Positions 14,701 to 27,007 of a stretch of 64,000 nt of DNA are shown in pieces. The DNA lies in NCBI GenBank assembly GCA_024760905.1, contig CM045734.1:38534564-38598563 (forward strand), given 5' to 3'. The notes beneath the pieces were generated by a model. It searched no databases, had not been told where the DNA came from, and saw nothing but the letters and a program-made list of their open reading frames with translations. A program made the position numbers and the translations under genes. The number at the start of each line of letters is the position of its first letter. Positions within the stretch are counted from its first letter, which is position 1. The DNA comes from Plotosus lineatus (lineage: Eukaryota; Chordata; Actinopteri; Siluriformes; Plotosidae).

Positions 14701-14910
14701 TTTGTGTAAACTGTGTTCATGTTTGTGTGTCATTCCAACTGTATTTTATGCTCAGGCTTTTAACCTTCCATAAACATTTGTAAGATTATAATTCTGCTAA
14801 GAAGACATGGTCAACACACTCACGCGCACGCACACACACGTGTGATTCCCGGTGCTATGGTCATTGTAATCTTGTAACTCTGCTAAGAAGACATGGTCAC
14901 GACGCGCGCG

Positions 14911-14970
<60 letters not shown>

Positions 14971-17900
14971 TGTGATTCCCGGTGCCATGGTCATTGTAAG
15001 ATTATAACTCTGCTAAGAAGACATGGTCAACATGAAGTAAGTACCTTAAAAGGTATGCTTTTATCATTTTTAAAGGGTAGTCTTGGGAGCCTTGGAACGA
15101 ATCACACGTTTTACATGTAAAATGCGCCTCTACTTACGAAAACTCCAGGTTCCGAAATGGAATGGATTAATTTCTTAAGAAGGGGGCTGACTGTATTTGT
15201 TTATCACTGCCCCTATGTTGCGTGAATACATTATACTAAAACTTCGACAAGCTTGTAAACAATGTAAGCTTTAATACGAATATTTCCATAAAATGCTCGG
15301 GATGCTGGAATACAATAGGCCATTGACTATTTGCAGTTTTGCACTCACGTTTTGAGTATTCGCTGACTGCCGAGCAACCGGCACGTGATTCAAATTCAGC
15401 CAATGGCTGTCCTCTTTTCTCCTGATTGGTTGAGCTTATGTCCCGCTCCCTTTTCCTTATTCGTGCACAAGTTGTCAATGAGCCTCTTTTTTGTGTGTGT
15501 TTTAATTACCAGTTCAGCTCTGTGATACCACTGAAACGCTGTGCATCTTCTCTGGCTAAGCGATAGAAAACGCTGGATGTCTCTTCTGAAGAAATAAGAC
15601 TTTCTCCTGAGAAATAACGTTTTTCTCTGAACTGTTGTATTAAAATCTTTTTCAATTATTATTCCAGTACAGTACCTAAGTTCATGTTTATGCATGAGAT
15701 TTTGTTTTGTAGCATGTTTAATAAACGATACCAAAAGGATAAACTTTATTACAGTACTCTTCATGTCCTTTTACATTGAACTTGGAGTGACGTCTCCAAG
15801 ATGGCGCTGCCCAGAGGGCGACGTCGCGGAGGTCTCAGTCAAATTGTTTCTTTGTTCGTCTTAATTTGTTTTATTTGTTGTTTTGTTTGTTCATGGTTTG
15901 CTCTATGCTTGTCTACGACCGGTCGACTCTACTACAGCTATAAGATCGGAGTAGCTTCGGGTGTGTATAACTAAGCACGCTCAACTGGGCTTGTTAGCCG
16001 GGATACGGCTAGCAGAGCTAATATGCTATGGTAGGCAGCTCAATGCGAGCCGCATCCCAGCTGACAAGAAGCCCAGGCGGGAAGGGGGCCGAACGACAAA
16101 CGCTTGGGATTGCAGGGGATGAAGGCCGTGTAGCCGGCTGGAGCAATCACCTCATCGGGGGTACTCTCCTAAAGCCATGTTTCACAGAAACACAGCAGAT
16201 CCTCTGCGCTGCAATCTGAGAATGAAGCTCGTCCATCTTGTTTCGCAGGGACTGAACATTTTCAAGTCGTATGGCCGGAAGTGCTAACCAAGCCTCTGAG
16301 AACTCCGTCTGGGCTTAGCCGGTAACCGCTAGCTAACAGCTAACATTGAGCTCCAATAGCATATAAGCTCAAGAGAGAAGTTGTTGCATGCTTAGTTGCC
16401 CGAAGCTGAAGCTGCTCATAGCTACAGTAGGATCGACCGATCATAGGCATAGTAAAAAACATGAACAAATAAAACAAATTAAAACGAACAAAGAAACAAT
16501 TTGACTCTGAGATCTCCGCGACATTGTCCTCTCGGTAGCACCATTTTAGAGACGTCACTCCAAGACATCACTCTAAGTTCAATGTAAAAGGACCAGAAGC
16601 GTAATAAAGTTTATCCGTTTGGTATCATTTGTTAAACATGCTACAGAACATAAAATCTCACGTACAAACATTCTAAGAATGAACTTCGGAACTGTACTGG
16701 AATAATAATTGAAAAAGACTTGCCCTATAAATGACCAAGTAAAATATATTCTCATGTATCTAACCATGTTATCATTATCTACTTTTAGGACTTGAGTGAA
16801 AATCTGATAATGGTTTGGGCTATATTTATGCAGAAATGTATAAAATTCTTAAGGGTTCACAAACTTTCCAACATCACTGTATTTAGTTTGTCGTAAATTA
16901 CTATATTATGTTAGTCCTGACTTCCTTTGAGTCTCCTCAGTAAAATTTCCTAAGTGATTGATTGAAACATGACACTGGGCCAGACAGGGAAGCCTTTACC
17001 TGCCTGCTCAGTGAATATATGATGTCTCCATCTCTGATAAGGTTATTGTAACTCGTGTTGGCAGCGCACTAGTCGTAGCTTCTCTCAGGGTAAATGTGTC
17101 ATTAACAGCAAAACATTTGCCAAATCCCCCTAATGATGAGCATCCAGTCAACTTCCATTTCATTAATTATATATCTATTGCACAGATGCACATGATGTTG
17201 CTGTTGAAAATGAGTGCAAGTAATTGGTTTTTGAAAACCGTGCTCAACAGCACACCAGATTGTCAAAGCATAAAGATCTGCTCAGAGTAGAAAATTGAGC
17301 AATGTAATCTTTGAAGTGGAGTTGTGTGGAAATTACTGTAATAATGTTGAGTGATTTTACAAGCTGACCCCCCCCCGAGTTATGAACATTCCTACCCATT
17401 GTCATTTCTTCTGTAGAGGAGTTCCCCAACTGGGCATCCAGTAATTTAAAGTTGACAGGACTTGTGGATTTAAGAGGCTTTATTGTGTAGAAGACAGCCT
17501 GTAGGTTATCGGTCCTGCCACCTTTAGCCCAGGCCTATTTGGACAGCTACAAAGCACAAAAAAGGCAACTTCAGAGGGTTTGGGAAAGGGCGTACTGTAG
17601 TAAGCCTTTTGTTACTGTCTCTCAGAAGAGGCTCCTTCATCCTTGACAGCCCATCCCCGTCTACCTCCAACTAAGTATGAACACTGGGTATGTTTCTTCA
17701 TGACTATTGAAAGACCACATTGGAATGAAACTGTTAAGATCTCTGTTGGCAAACCACCTGTCATTATTAGTGCAGAGAGTTTTCTGATATGTCTGGGTCA
17801 CATTACCTTGGAATTTCTTTTATTCTTTGTAGCACCCACAAGATTCCTGTCTTACATGGATTAGATCTTAACCACGACATTTGTGGATGGATACTGCAGT

Positions 17901-20900
17901 GAAACACTTCCATGTCACCGCAAAATGCCTTCCTGCACAAGCATCTGCTCATTTTCCTACAGCTAAAAGGGAAATTAAACCCAAATTTATTAAAGGTTGC
18001 ATACATAGTATTTGTCTCATCAAATCTCGCTATTTTATTATAACCTTTCTTGTGAAAGACAGAACAAGTGATAAGTCCATACACAGTGGTTGCCATTGTA
18101 CTGTGAAAAAGTTGAGTCAGCATGATGTCAAATAAGTAGTTAAGAAATTGTTGTGCATTAAATGTACTGATATCGATCTCTACACCATTCATACATATAA
18201 ATGAACATGCTTGTCTGATGTTCGGAAATGTAGTATGAAGAGCAGATGCATGTAGTTTATGTGATTTCTTAGTTTATAGCCTGTATACTGTTATCTTGCC
18301 TTATATGAACTGTGAAGGGTCTATGTTCTATTCTTGTGATTTAACACTTCGTGAGACTACAAATGGTATCCTTTTCAATAAGGCTCATGGAACTCTCACT
18401 ATTACAGATAGTTAGCAGATTGCACATCTACACTTCATATTTGTAAGTAAAAACAACCTGATAATGAAAATTATACATATTTTCAATGTAAAAAGATAGT
18501 TTGGAAGGCCCTCTTTTTATTCTGTTTTGTCAAATTTATGTTTAGATTATGTTATGTCTTAGTTGCATTTGTGTGTCTAAATGACTGGTGTGATGCGCAA
18601 GAAGTGTGTTGGCCTTGTGCTTTCACAATTGACTAGCACCACTGCCTGCAGCTCTGCTGCTTATAGCATTGTGAAAAGGAGAGTTGAGTGTGTAAGTCTT
18701 TTCCTACAAGTCTATTGATGTTTTGCACGTGACGTCACATGGTCACTTGACTTTTGTTTATCTGCCATATTGGACGGCATGATCTGGACGGTGCTCGCTC
18801 CGTCAACATTGCTAAACATTTTAAAATAAGTAACAGTGGTTCAACATTACCCAACTGGATGTTGTTTGTCGGTTACTAACTTCCCCAGAGTGATACAAAA
18901 TACCCAGTGAGTATGGTTATATCGTGTTGCGCTATTGGCTGTGCAAACAGACAGAGGAGTAAGCCTGCACTGTCATTTTATCATTTTCCATCTGACCCGG
19001 AGAGAAAAGCCAAGTGGATCACAGCGGTAAATAGGAAGACTGGAATCCTACAGAATACAGTAGAATATGCAGCGAACACTTTGTATCAGGTAAATAGACA
19101 TTATTATACTAAACAACAAAACTTCTTGTGACGCCGTTCAAACTCGTATAAAAGAAAACATAAAGAGCAAAATGTGACAAAGTTATGTTTATTTCACAAA
19201 TGGCAAGGACATGTCTATTGTTATTCTTTCCTTGGGACGTTTCTAAAGAGTTAAATGGTCATTCGAATGTTGTTACGGTCAATTCAAAGTTCACACTCTA
19301 ATATCGAGTATGACCACCAGCTGCATTGATGCAGGCAACACGTCTCCGTCGCATCAAATGAACAAGCCGTGCATGGCAGCACTGTGGGATGTCATTCCAG
19401 ATCTGATGGAGACGTTGTTGCAGTTGCTGAAGCGTTGCAGACTAATTCGGAGAACGTCTCAGGCGTCGATCCATTTCATCCCAGACGTGCTTGATAGGTG
19501 ACAAGTCTGGGGATCTTGCTGGCCAGGGAAGGACATTGCTCTGTGCCAGGAACTGTTGAACAATCTGAGCAGCATGTGGCCGAGCATTGTCCTGCTGTAA
19601 CGTCATTCCTGGTCCATGTTGCCTTATGAACGGTAAAACCGTTGGCTGAAGCACTTCATTCCAGTATCGTTGCCCATTCAGGTTGCCGGCAATGATGATC
19701 AGATCTGTCTTCTGTGTAGCCGTTATGCCGCCCCAGACCATCACACTGCCGCCTCCAAAGCAATCGACTTCCATAATACGGTTGTTAATCTAACTCTCAC
19801 CACGTCGACGGTACACTCGTACACGGCCGTCGGCTCTGTTCAACATGAACCTGGACTCATCTGTGCACAGGACTCTGTTCCACTGACGTAATGACCAACT
19901 CAAATGCTGTCTTGCCCAATGTCGGCACCGTTGTCAATGCTGAAAGGTGAGAATTGGCCTTCTTGCTGGACGTCTTGCAATGATCCCAAAATGCCGTAAG
20001 CGTCGACGCACGGTTTGTGACTATATCCGCCTTAATCCTGGTATTGTTGCAGCTGTGACTGATGCTGCTTGGAATCGGTTCCGGAGGTGTACCTGTCTTA
20101 TCCAGTTGCCCTGTCGTTGTGTCGTTACCAGTGGTCGACCACTGCAGGGACGATCTTGGACTTGATTGGTTTGCTGGTGCCGATGTCACACAGTGTTCCT
20201 ATGGACATTAAATCGACGAGCAACTTCCCGTTGTGTGGTTCCGGCTTGGAGCATTCCAAGAGCCTGCCATCGGTCATTTTTAGAAAGTCGTAGCATCTTA
20301 ACAGTTTACTTCCAGCTCACAATTCAATGTTTTTTCAGGTAGCATTTATTGAACGTGTCTGTATCAACAATGAAAATTTTTCTCATAAAGGCATGTTTAA
20401 ATACAGACAGACTAGCCCATTTTCCACGAAATTGCATGTGCAAAGTTATGTTTTGTCGTTTCTCAAAATGACATGTGAAAGTTGTGTTTTTGTGGCCTTT
20501 TATCGTATTGTGAACATGTTTTTATGGCTTAAGAATAAATTTGGTCAAAATTATCAAAAAATGTTTTTGTCACAAGAACTTTTGTTGCTGAGTATATATA
20601 GGGCCTACGGTGGCTATTGTCATTGAGGTAGCATCCGGTAAAAATAAAATTGATGCTATAAAAATTAAAAATATATAGACACTGTATAGGCTTATTTCTT
20701 TCTTTCTCCCTTTCGGCTGTTTCCCTGTCTCGGGAGTCGCCACAGCGAATCGTCTGATTTGCACATTTGATTTGGCAGAGGTTTTTAACGTCGGATGCCC
20801 TTCCTGTCACAACCCTTTAGCAAGGGACAGAAACACGCTGACGGCTTTGCAGCTACTCTTTACGGAAGTCGGCAATGGTTCTTTTACATGAACCTCTCAC

Positions 20901-23693
20901 CATAGACAGTGAGAGACATGGCTCGCCTTTGATAACCCAGTTAGCTGCACTGGGGGGACAGTGACAACCTTGTGGGGACTCGAACCCCCAACCTTAGGAT
21001 CAGCGATCCTGCGCCCTAACCACTAGACCACCACTGCCCACAGACACTGTATAGGCTTATATATAAATAAAATATGTGAATTTATACAACCATTATAAGC
21101 ACTGATAATTTTAATTTATTATTGCATAAGGGGCGGTTCAACATTTTCCCAAGTGTACAGAGAGTACTTTTTTTTTTTTTTTTTTTTTTATCCCCCCCCC
21201 CCTTCGAAAGTGTACAAATAAATGTTGTTGTTCTCTCAGCAGGATTTTTAAATAAGATATTAAACGAAACAATGGTCAAAGCTCTTTTATAAAATAAATC
21301 AATGTATTTCCTTGATCAGTACTTCTTTTATACACCAGTCAAATAATAATGAAATCAATAAAAATATATACTTTTCTTTTTAATGACACCTGCTTTAATA
21401 TTAATATTAAGACATTTGGTTTTAATAATGAAAATGACATTGTTTTTAATAATATTATTTTATATTAAAATATAATTCAAAATGTCTGCATTTTTTATTG
21501 GCTTTTGGACGACCATGCTTAAGTTTGTGATCAGCAAAGGCATAGGCTGGTCTGACCATGGGGGGGTGCACATCTCGGTTGACTGGAGCCTAAGCCTTAA
21601 AGGGGAAATGGGACACTGACTAAATAAGTTGGCGGTGGCTTAAGTATAGTTTATTGAAGCGATTGTGCCTTAAATTTTATTTCATAAATAAACCATTGTA
21701 CTCACAGCGGTTTTGTTTTATGTGCTTGTCGTATAGGTTATCGACCCGAAAGCCACCGTTGCTAAGTGCCCGTCTACACAAAGTTACCGTGACGTCACCG
21801 AGTTGATACAAAGTACCACAGTGCATGCATGTCACAGCATATGATATAAACAACATGGAATCTCATGCCAACAACAAGCAGTTTTTCAGCAGAAGACAAT
21901 TCATCTTTTACTCTCAGAAGATGAATCAAATATTATAGTTCAACCAAAAACATTCTCATATATATTTCAAACTACATCTGCACGTACATGTGCTAAATAC
22001 ATTTCCAAATTGAGCTAAAGTTATTTATCTATTCCAAGGCACAAACAAATATTAATACATCTCATTACAGCACAAAAACATACTATTAATTTTATAAAAG
22101 TACTGACCATTGCAGATCCAGGCTGGATGGCTTATGATTATTTTAGCCATTCATTCTCTGTGCGTCAATGTTTGTGTTCTAACACATGTGCAGGAGCCGG
22201 AGGCGGTACTAAAAAAACTGTGCTTTATTCTCACACTCTCACTTTGTTTGATTGACAGTGTTCAGCTATTATTGCTTACCGATGATATTATGTTTGTTGA
22301 TTGGTCAGCTCGGGCATGCACATGCTCAGTGCTCGTTACACGTTAACTTCCGGTTTACTTCCTGACTCTAGTCATGCGGAAATTATCTCCGACTTTCTCT
22401 TCAATAACAGTCATTAAGTTTATTTATAAGATTGTGAGTACACATAATTTCTTGTCCAGCGGAACTCAACTCCTGCTGTGGTGCACGTGCACCCTGTGCA
22501 CCTCCCCAGCCTACGCCCTTGATCAGCTGCCTTCTCATGTTTCAGCAGTTGATACCGGGTTGGGTAGTATTCATTGCAGACTTTGCAGATATGCAACACC
22601 ACAGGTGGTTGGCGAATCGCGCATTGAGAGTTTCAAACGTACACGCACAAAAAATATATATATTCACGAGCGCATGTATTATTGTTGATTGACATTTTTA
22701 TATTAAAATGCGTACACAGACGTCTTACCCCCTCCCCCCAGCGTACGTTTTGTACGCTTAGGAAAATGCTGAACATGTTGAATGACCCCCAAGCACTTGT
22801 TTGTGTAGGTCTATTTGGGGATAGAATGCACACCTTAGCCGTTATGAGGTGGTCGTCTCTCTTCCCGGTTCCTGGCTCCCATTGTTGCATACAGCTTACA
22901 AATCCGGCAACAAAATACTTGTAAAGCTTCCATTGATTTGTAAGCTTTTAACTCTTTGCCACTAAATGGAGACGGGCCATGGACAAGATATGTACAAAGA
23001 TCCAAGTAGGAAAAAGCAGAAAAGGAAGAATGGTCGTATTCGAACATATTCCTAAGCAGTGACTGCGGCATTAGATATGGATCGGCCATCCCCTCGCCAA
23101 ATACTGGGACTACTGACCCTTCGGACAGATTTGGGGGGGTGGCCTTTTGCAAAATTATAGCCATAGGAATGCATTTGTCTGAGAGACATGAGTGTCTGTG
23201 GTGCATACATCAGAGCCATCATGTCTCCTGGTAGTAAATACGATCCAAACATGGATGCTGCATACAGTCGCTGTACCACGTACATCTTTACCACCATGGA
23301 AACACTTACAGGATAATGGCAGTTGACACCCAAAAGCCTAAAAAAGTGCGATAGCAATTTCCCCTCAAGTCTGTTCCACTACTCTGTGACATGGTATTAA
23401 CTGCAGTTTAAAAAAAATGGGGTTTGATAGCTTCACGTGTCTCAGACGCAGCACTGATAGATACCCCTCTCTCTCCCCATCAAGTAGGCATCGTTGACTG
23501 TGGAGCCTTTACCAAAGGGTGGGAGTCAGTTTTGTCTAAATTAGGAAGTAACGTTTTACATTCTGCACATTTAGTTTGAGCTGCGGTTGAGACACATTAC
23601 CTTGCCTTAACGGATTTTGGTTGCAATGTGACAGGAGGGTGTAAGAGGGTGAGGAGTTTTTAGGAATCCCACAACCAATTTATTTTCTCTGTA

Positions 23694-23772
<79 letters not shown>

Positions 23773-26700
23773 AATAAATAATAAAATGAAACATTTCTTC
23801 ATTGTTTCCAAGAACTGGTAGGGGATGTGTCTATTATACAGTACATTCGAGGATTATCTCAGAATCTAAATACACACCACCAGTAAAATCAAAGAACATA
23901 GTTAGCTAAATTTAGCTAAGCTGTCTAATAGTGCGAAGGTTTATGGAGATAGTCATGCTCATGATTAAATTAGTGTTGGCTGTGAAGTCACGTCTAGTCT
24001 TCTATCAGCTCCCATCGTCTGTGCCCCATCCTGTCTGCAGAGAGAAAAAACATGGATAAGGATACACCCAGACTGGTAATCTATGCACTCAGTGTGTGGA
24101 ATGGTATTTCACGTTGTGAGGGGAAACTCTGTGCTGATGATCTCGGGTTCATAGTAACAGCCTTGTCCTATTGCAGCTCGGCTGTCCAATAGCAATGCTC
24201 TATTTCTGCTGCTAGGAGGGAAAACAGCCAATCGTGTGTTTGTGTGTGTGTGGGTGTGTGTTTTGTTTTCTCAGAAATGTTTGTTTTCTCAGAGTATAAT
24301 GTCTCTGCTGAATTTGGTCACCGGTTTAGCTGAGAGTAAAATATTTCAGTACACAGACTGTAGTTTAGGATAGTCTGTTTATCTTCGCTTTATTAAACTC
24401 ATGAAATTAAAATTTGAATGGCCAAATAAATTGGGTCCCAGTGAAATGAAAACTTCCATTGTACCTGAATTTAAAAAGTGGCCAATGTTGACATGCTGTT
24501 GTTTATTTCTCCCCCATAGCTGGCCTGCTGCTGTGGCTCAGCCGCCTGCTCGCTGTGCTGCTCCTGTTGTCCCAAGATTAAGCAGTCCACAGGCACACGC
24601 TTCATGTATGCACTTTACTTCATGCTGGTCACTGTCATCTGTGTGATCATGATGTCCTTCACCGTGGAGACGCAAGTGCGTGCTACTGTAAGTTTTTCCG
24701 GTCTTATGAACAATTTCAGAGACTTCAAAATATAAGCTTGCCAAGAGACAGCTTGTAATCCTTTTGATGTGTCTGGAAAATGTGAAAGTTCTTTCAGTAT
24801 CTGTTTATCAAGTTATGTTTGGTTTCTGTTATTTATTTAACCCAGTGCTTCTCAAATAGTGGGGCGCGCCCCCCCGGGGAACCGGAGAACATGCTTTTTT
24901 TCCGCCGTACGACAAGAAAGTGTAATTGCACATCCACTCCAGTAGTTGGCAGTGGCGCCCTCATTTCCCATTGTGCGCTGTTGCTGCACTGAAGACCAAG
25001 TACAGGTCCCAGCTAAACATTGAGCAGGAGCTGAGAGTTGCAGTGTCATGCTTCAAACCTCGCTTTGAGAAGCTGTGCGCTGCAAAACGTGCTCATTGTA
25101 GCCATTAATCTTGGCTTCCTCATTTTGAGAAAAAAAAATCAGCACAAATTGTTCTATTTGTTCTTGTTTTGTAGGTTAAAGTGTTTATATATTGTGCTCC
25201 TGAGTAAATGTTTCTGAAGTCAATTTGAATTAATTATTTATTGATTTTATTTTCAGCAGCAAATGGTGTGGTAAGTTTGTAAAAAATGTAACAAGGATAT
25301 TATTATTTTTAAATTTAAGGCAAATTGATGCACTTTCTTTTACAGACTAATAAAAAATGTTAAAAAAGTTATTCTTGTAAGTTGAATATCTCTTTTTGTT
25401 TTATTTATGTTAACAAGGATACGATATAATGAAGAGATATACCTGTAACTATATTATAGAAAAAAGTTATAATTTATAGTTGCGGTGGAAAGTGGGTGGT
25501 GGGGGGGCGCGAATTGTTTTCTTCTTGCTAGGGGGGGCGTAACAGAAAATAATTGAGAAGCACTGATTTAACAATAGACAAGTCATCAAGGTCATGAGGG
25601 AAGCTGAAGCCAGTCAAAGCCGATTTTAGATGAGACACAGTCTGCTGCATGCATAACACTTACAAACCACCATTCACACTCACATTGAGACCTGTAGCCA
25701 ATTTTGAGTATGCAGTTGATTCAGTGTACAATGTGTTCGCACTATGGGAGGAAATCGGACAACACGCAGGAAATAGATATTTGTGCCCGAGACCGAATTG
25801 TTAACCACAGATCCACTGTGCTGCCCAACAGCCAACATTTTGTTCCTAACTAGCCAGGTACGCCAATATAGCAGCCTAGTGCACAGTTTATTTTTCATTT
25901 CCTCAATAGCTTTCTGATGAGAACTTCAACAAAGTCATGAAGTGAGTGCATTGTGCAACATTTGATACAGCTATTTTCTCATCTTTTACCTCATACACGT
26001 CAGATCTCTACTGCACTTGAGAGCTCTCGCTCTGTAACAGTGCCCAGAGCTACAGGTAACCTCTCCTTCAAAGTGTTCCTTCATCTCTTCATAGATTTAG
26101 TGTTTGTTAAAAAACAAAAAAATCTTTTTGAAACCCATCAAAACCATTTGAATTGATCATGTGTTCCACCCTGCATTCTTATTCCAACGTGTGTCTACAA
26201 GTGAGGAAAATCTATGCGGTGCCAAAAAACCACCCCCAAAAACATTACGACCCTTTCAGAGGGGGAACGCATTTCAGACACAACAAAATAACACACCGTT
26301 GCTATGGGCTTTAAAACACTCACTCATGTGGAAGACTAGCTTCTGACATATGAAATCTTTATCCACAGTCAGCCAGCACACCAATCCAAACCACAGCAGT
26401 GCAAAAGTCTGTATAGCACTCTGGGAGACTAACAAGCATGGTGACACTGACTGAGTCGTTAACATAACACTCTTAAAGTGAGGATTTCAGCCATTACAGA
26501 GCACACAGAACACTAGGCTTATGATTTTTCTTCCCTCTGCACTGAATATAGCCATCTATAGAGATGGTTAAAAAGAAATGTTGTAATGCTGTGTTATATG
26601 GACCCAGCCTTTATGCTCTGGCCATGCCTTTCTTTTTGTCCTTCCACTCGCCCTTTTGACTGCCTGCTGTGTAAATGCCAAGCAAGAACAAGAGACTAAA

Positions 26701-26960
26701 AAAGTCGAGCTCGGCAGAAGGCAGCCTTTTGTTAAGAGCATTAAATGAGCTGAGAGAACTTTGTGGTGATGAAAGAGAGAGAAATGGATCTTCTTAATGT
26801 GTTTTTCCCACTTCAGAATATTAAATACTGAAAGTACAGCTCAAATCAGAATAAAAATATCACAGAAATTATTGTTTTGCATGATGGAAACTTAGGTTTA
26901 GGTATCATGCTGTCATTTTCACCACAGGCCACAAGTAAGAAGGTAAAATATAGGGTTGAA

Positions 26961-27007
<47 letters not shown>

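Noticed and set aside
17803..18192. 129-codon frame on the - strand in SERINC5 intron 1
   Set aside because: No domain, no exon boundaries and no similarity that I can name; probably chance.
25910..25942. Extra SERINC5 exon between exons 2 and 3
   Set aside because: It has AG and GT neighbours, but exons 2 and 3 join in phase and match the family without it, and the peptide has no similarity.
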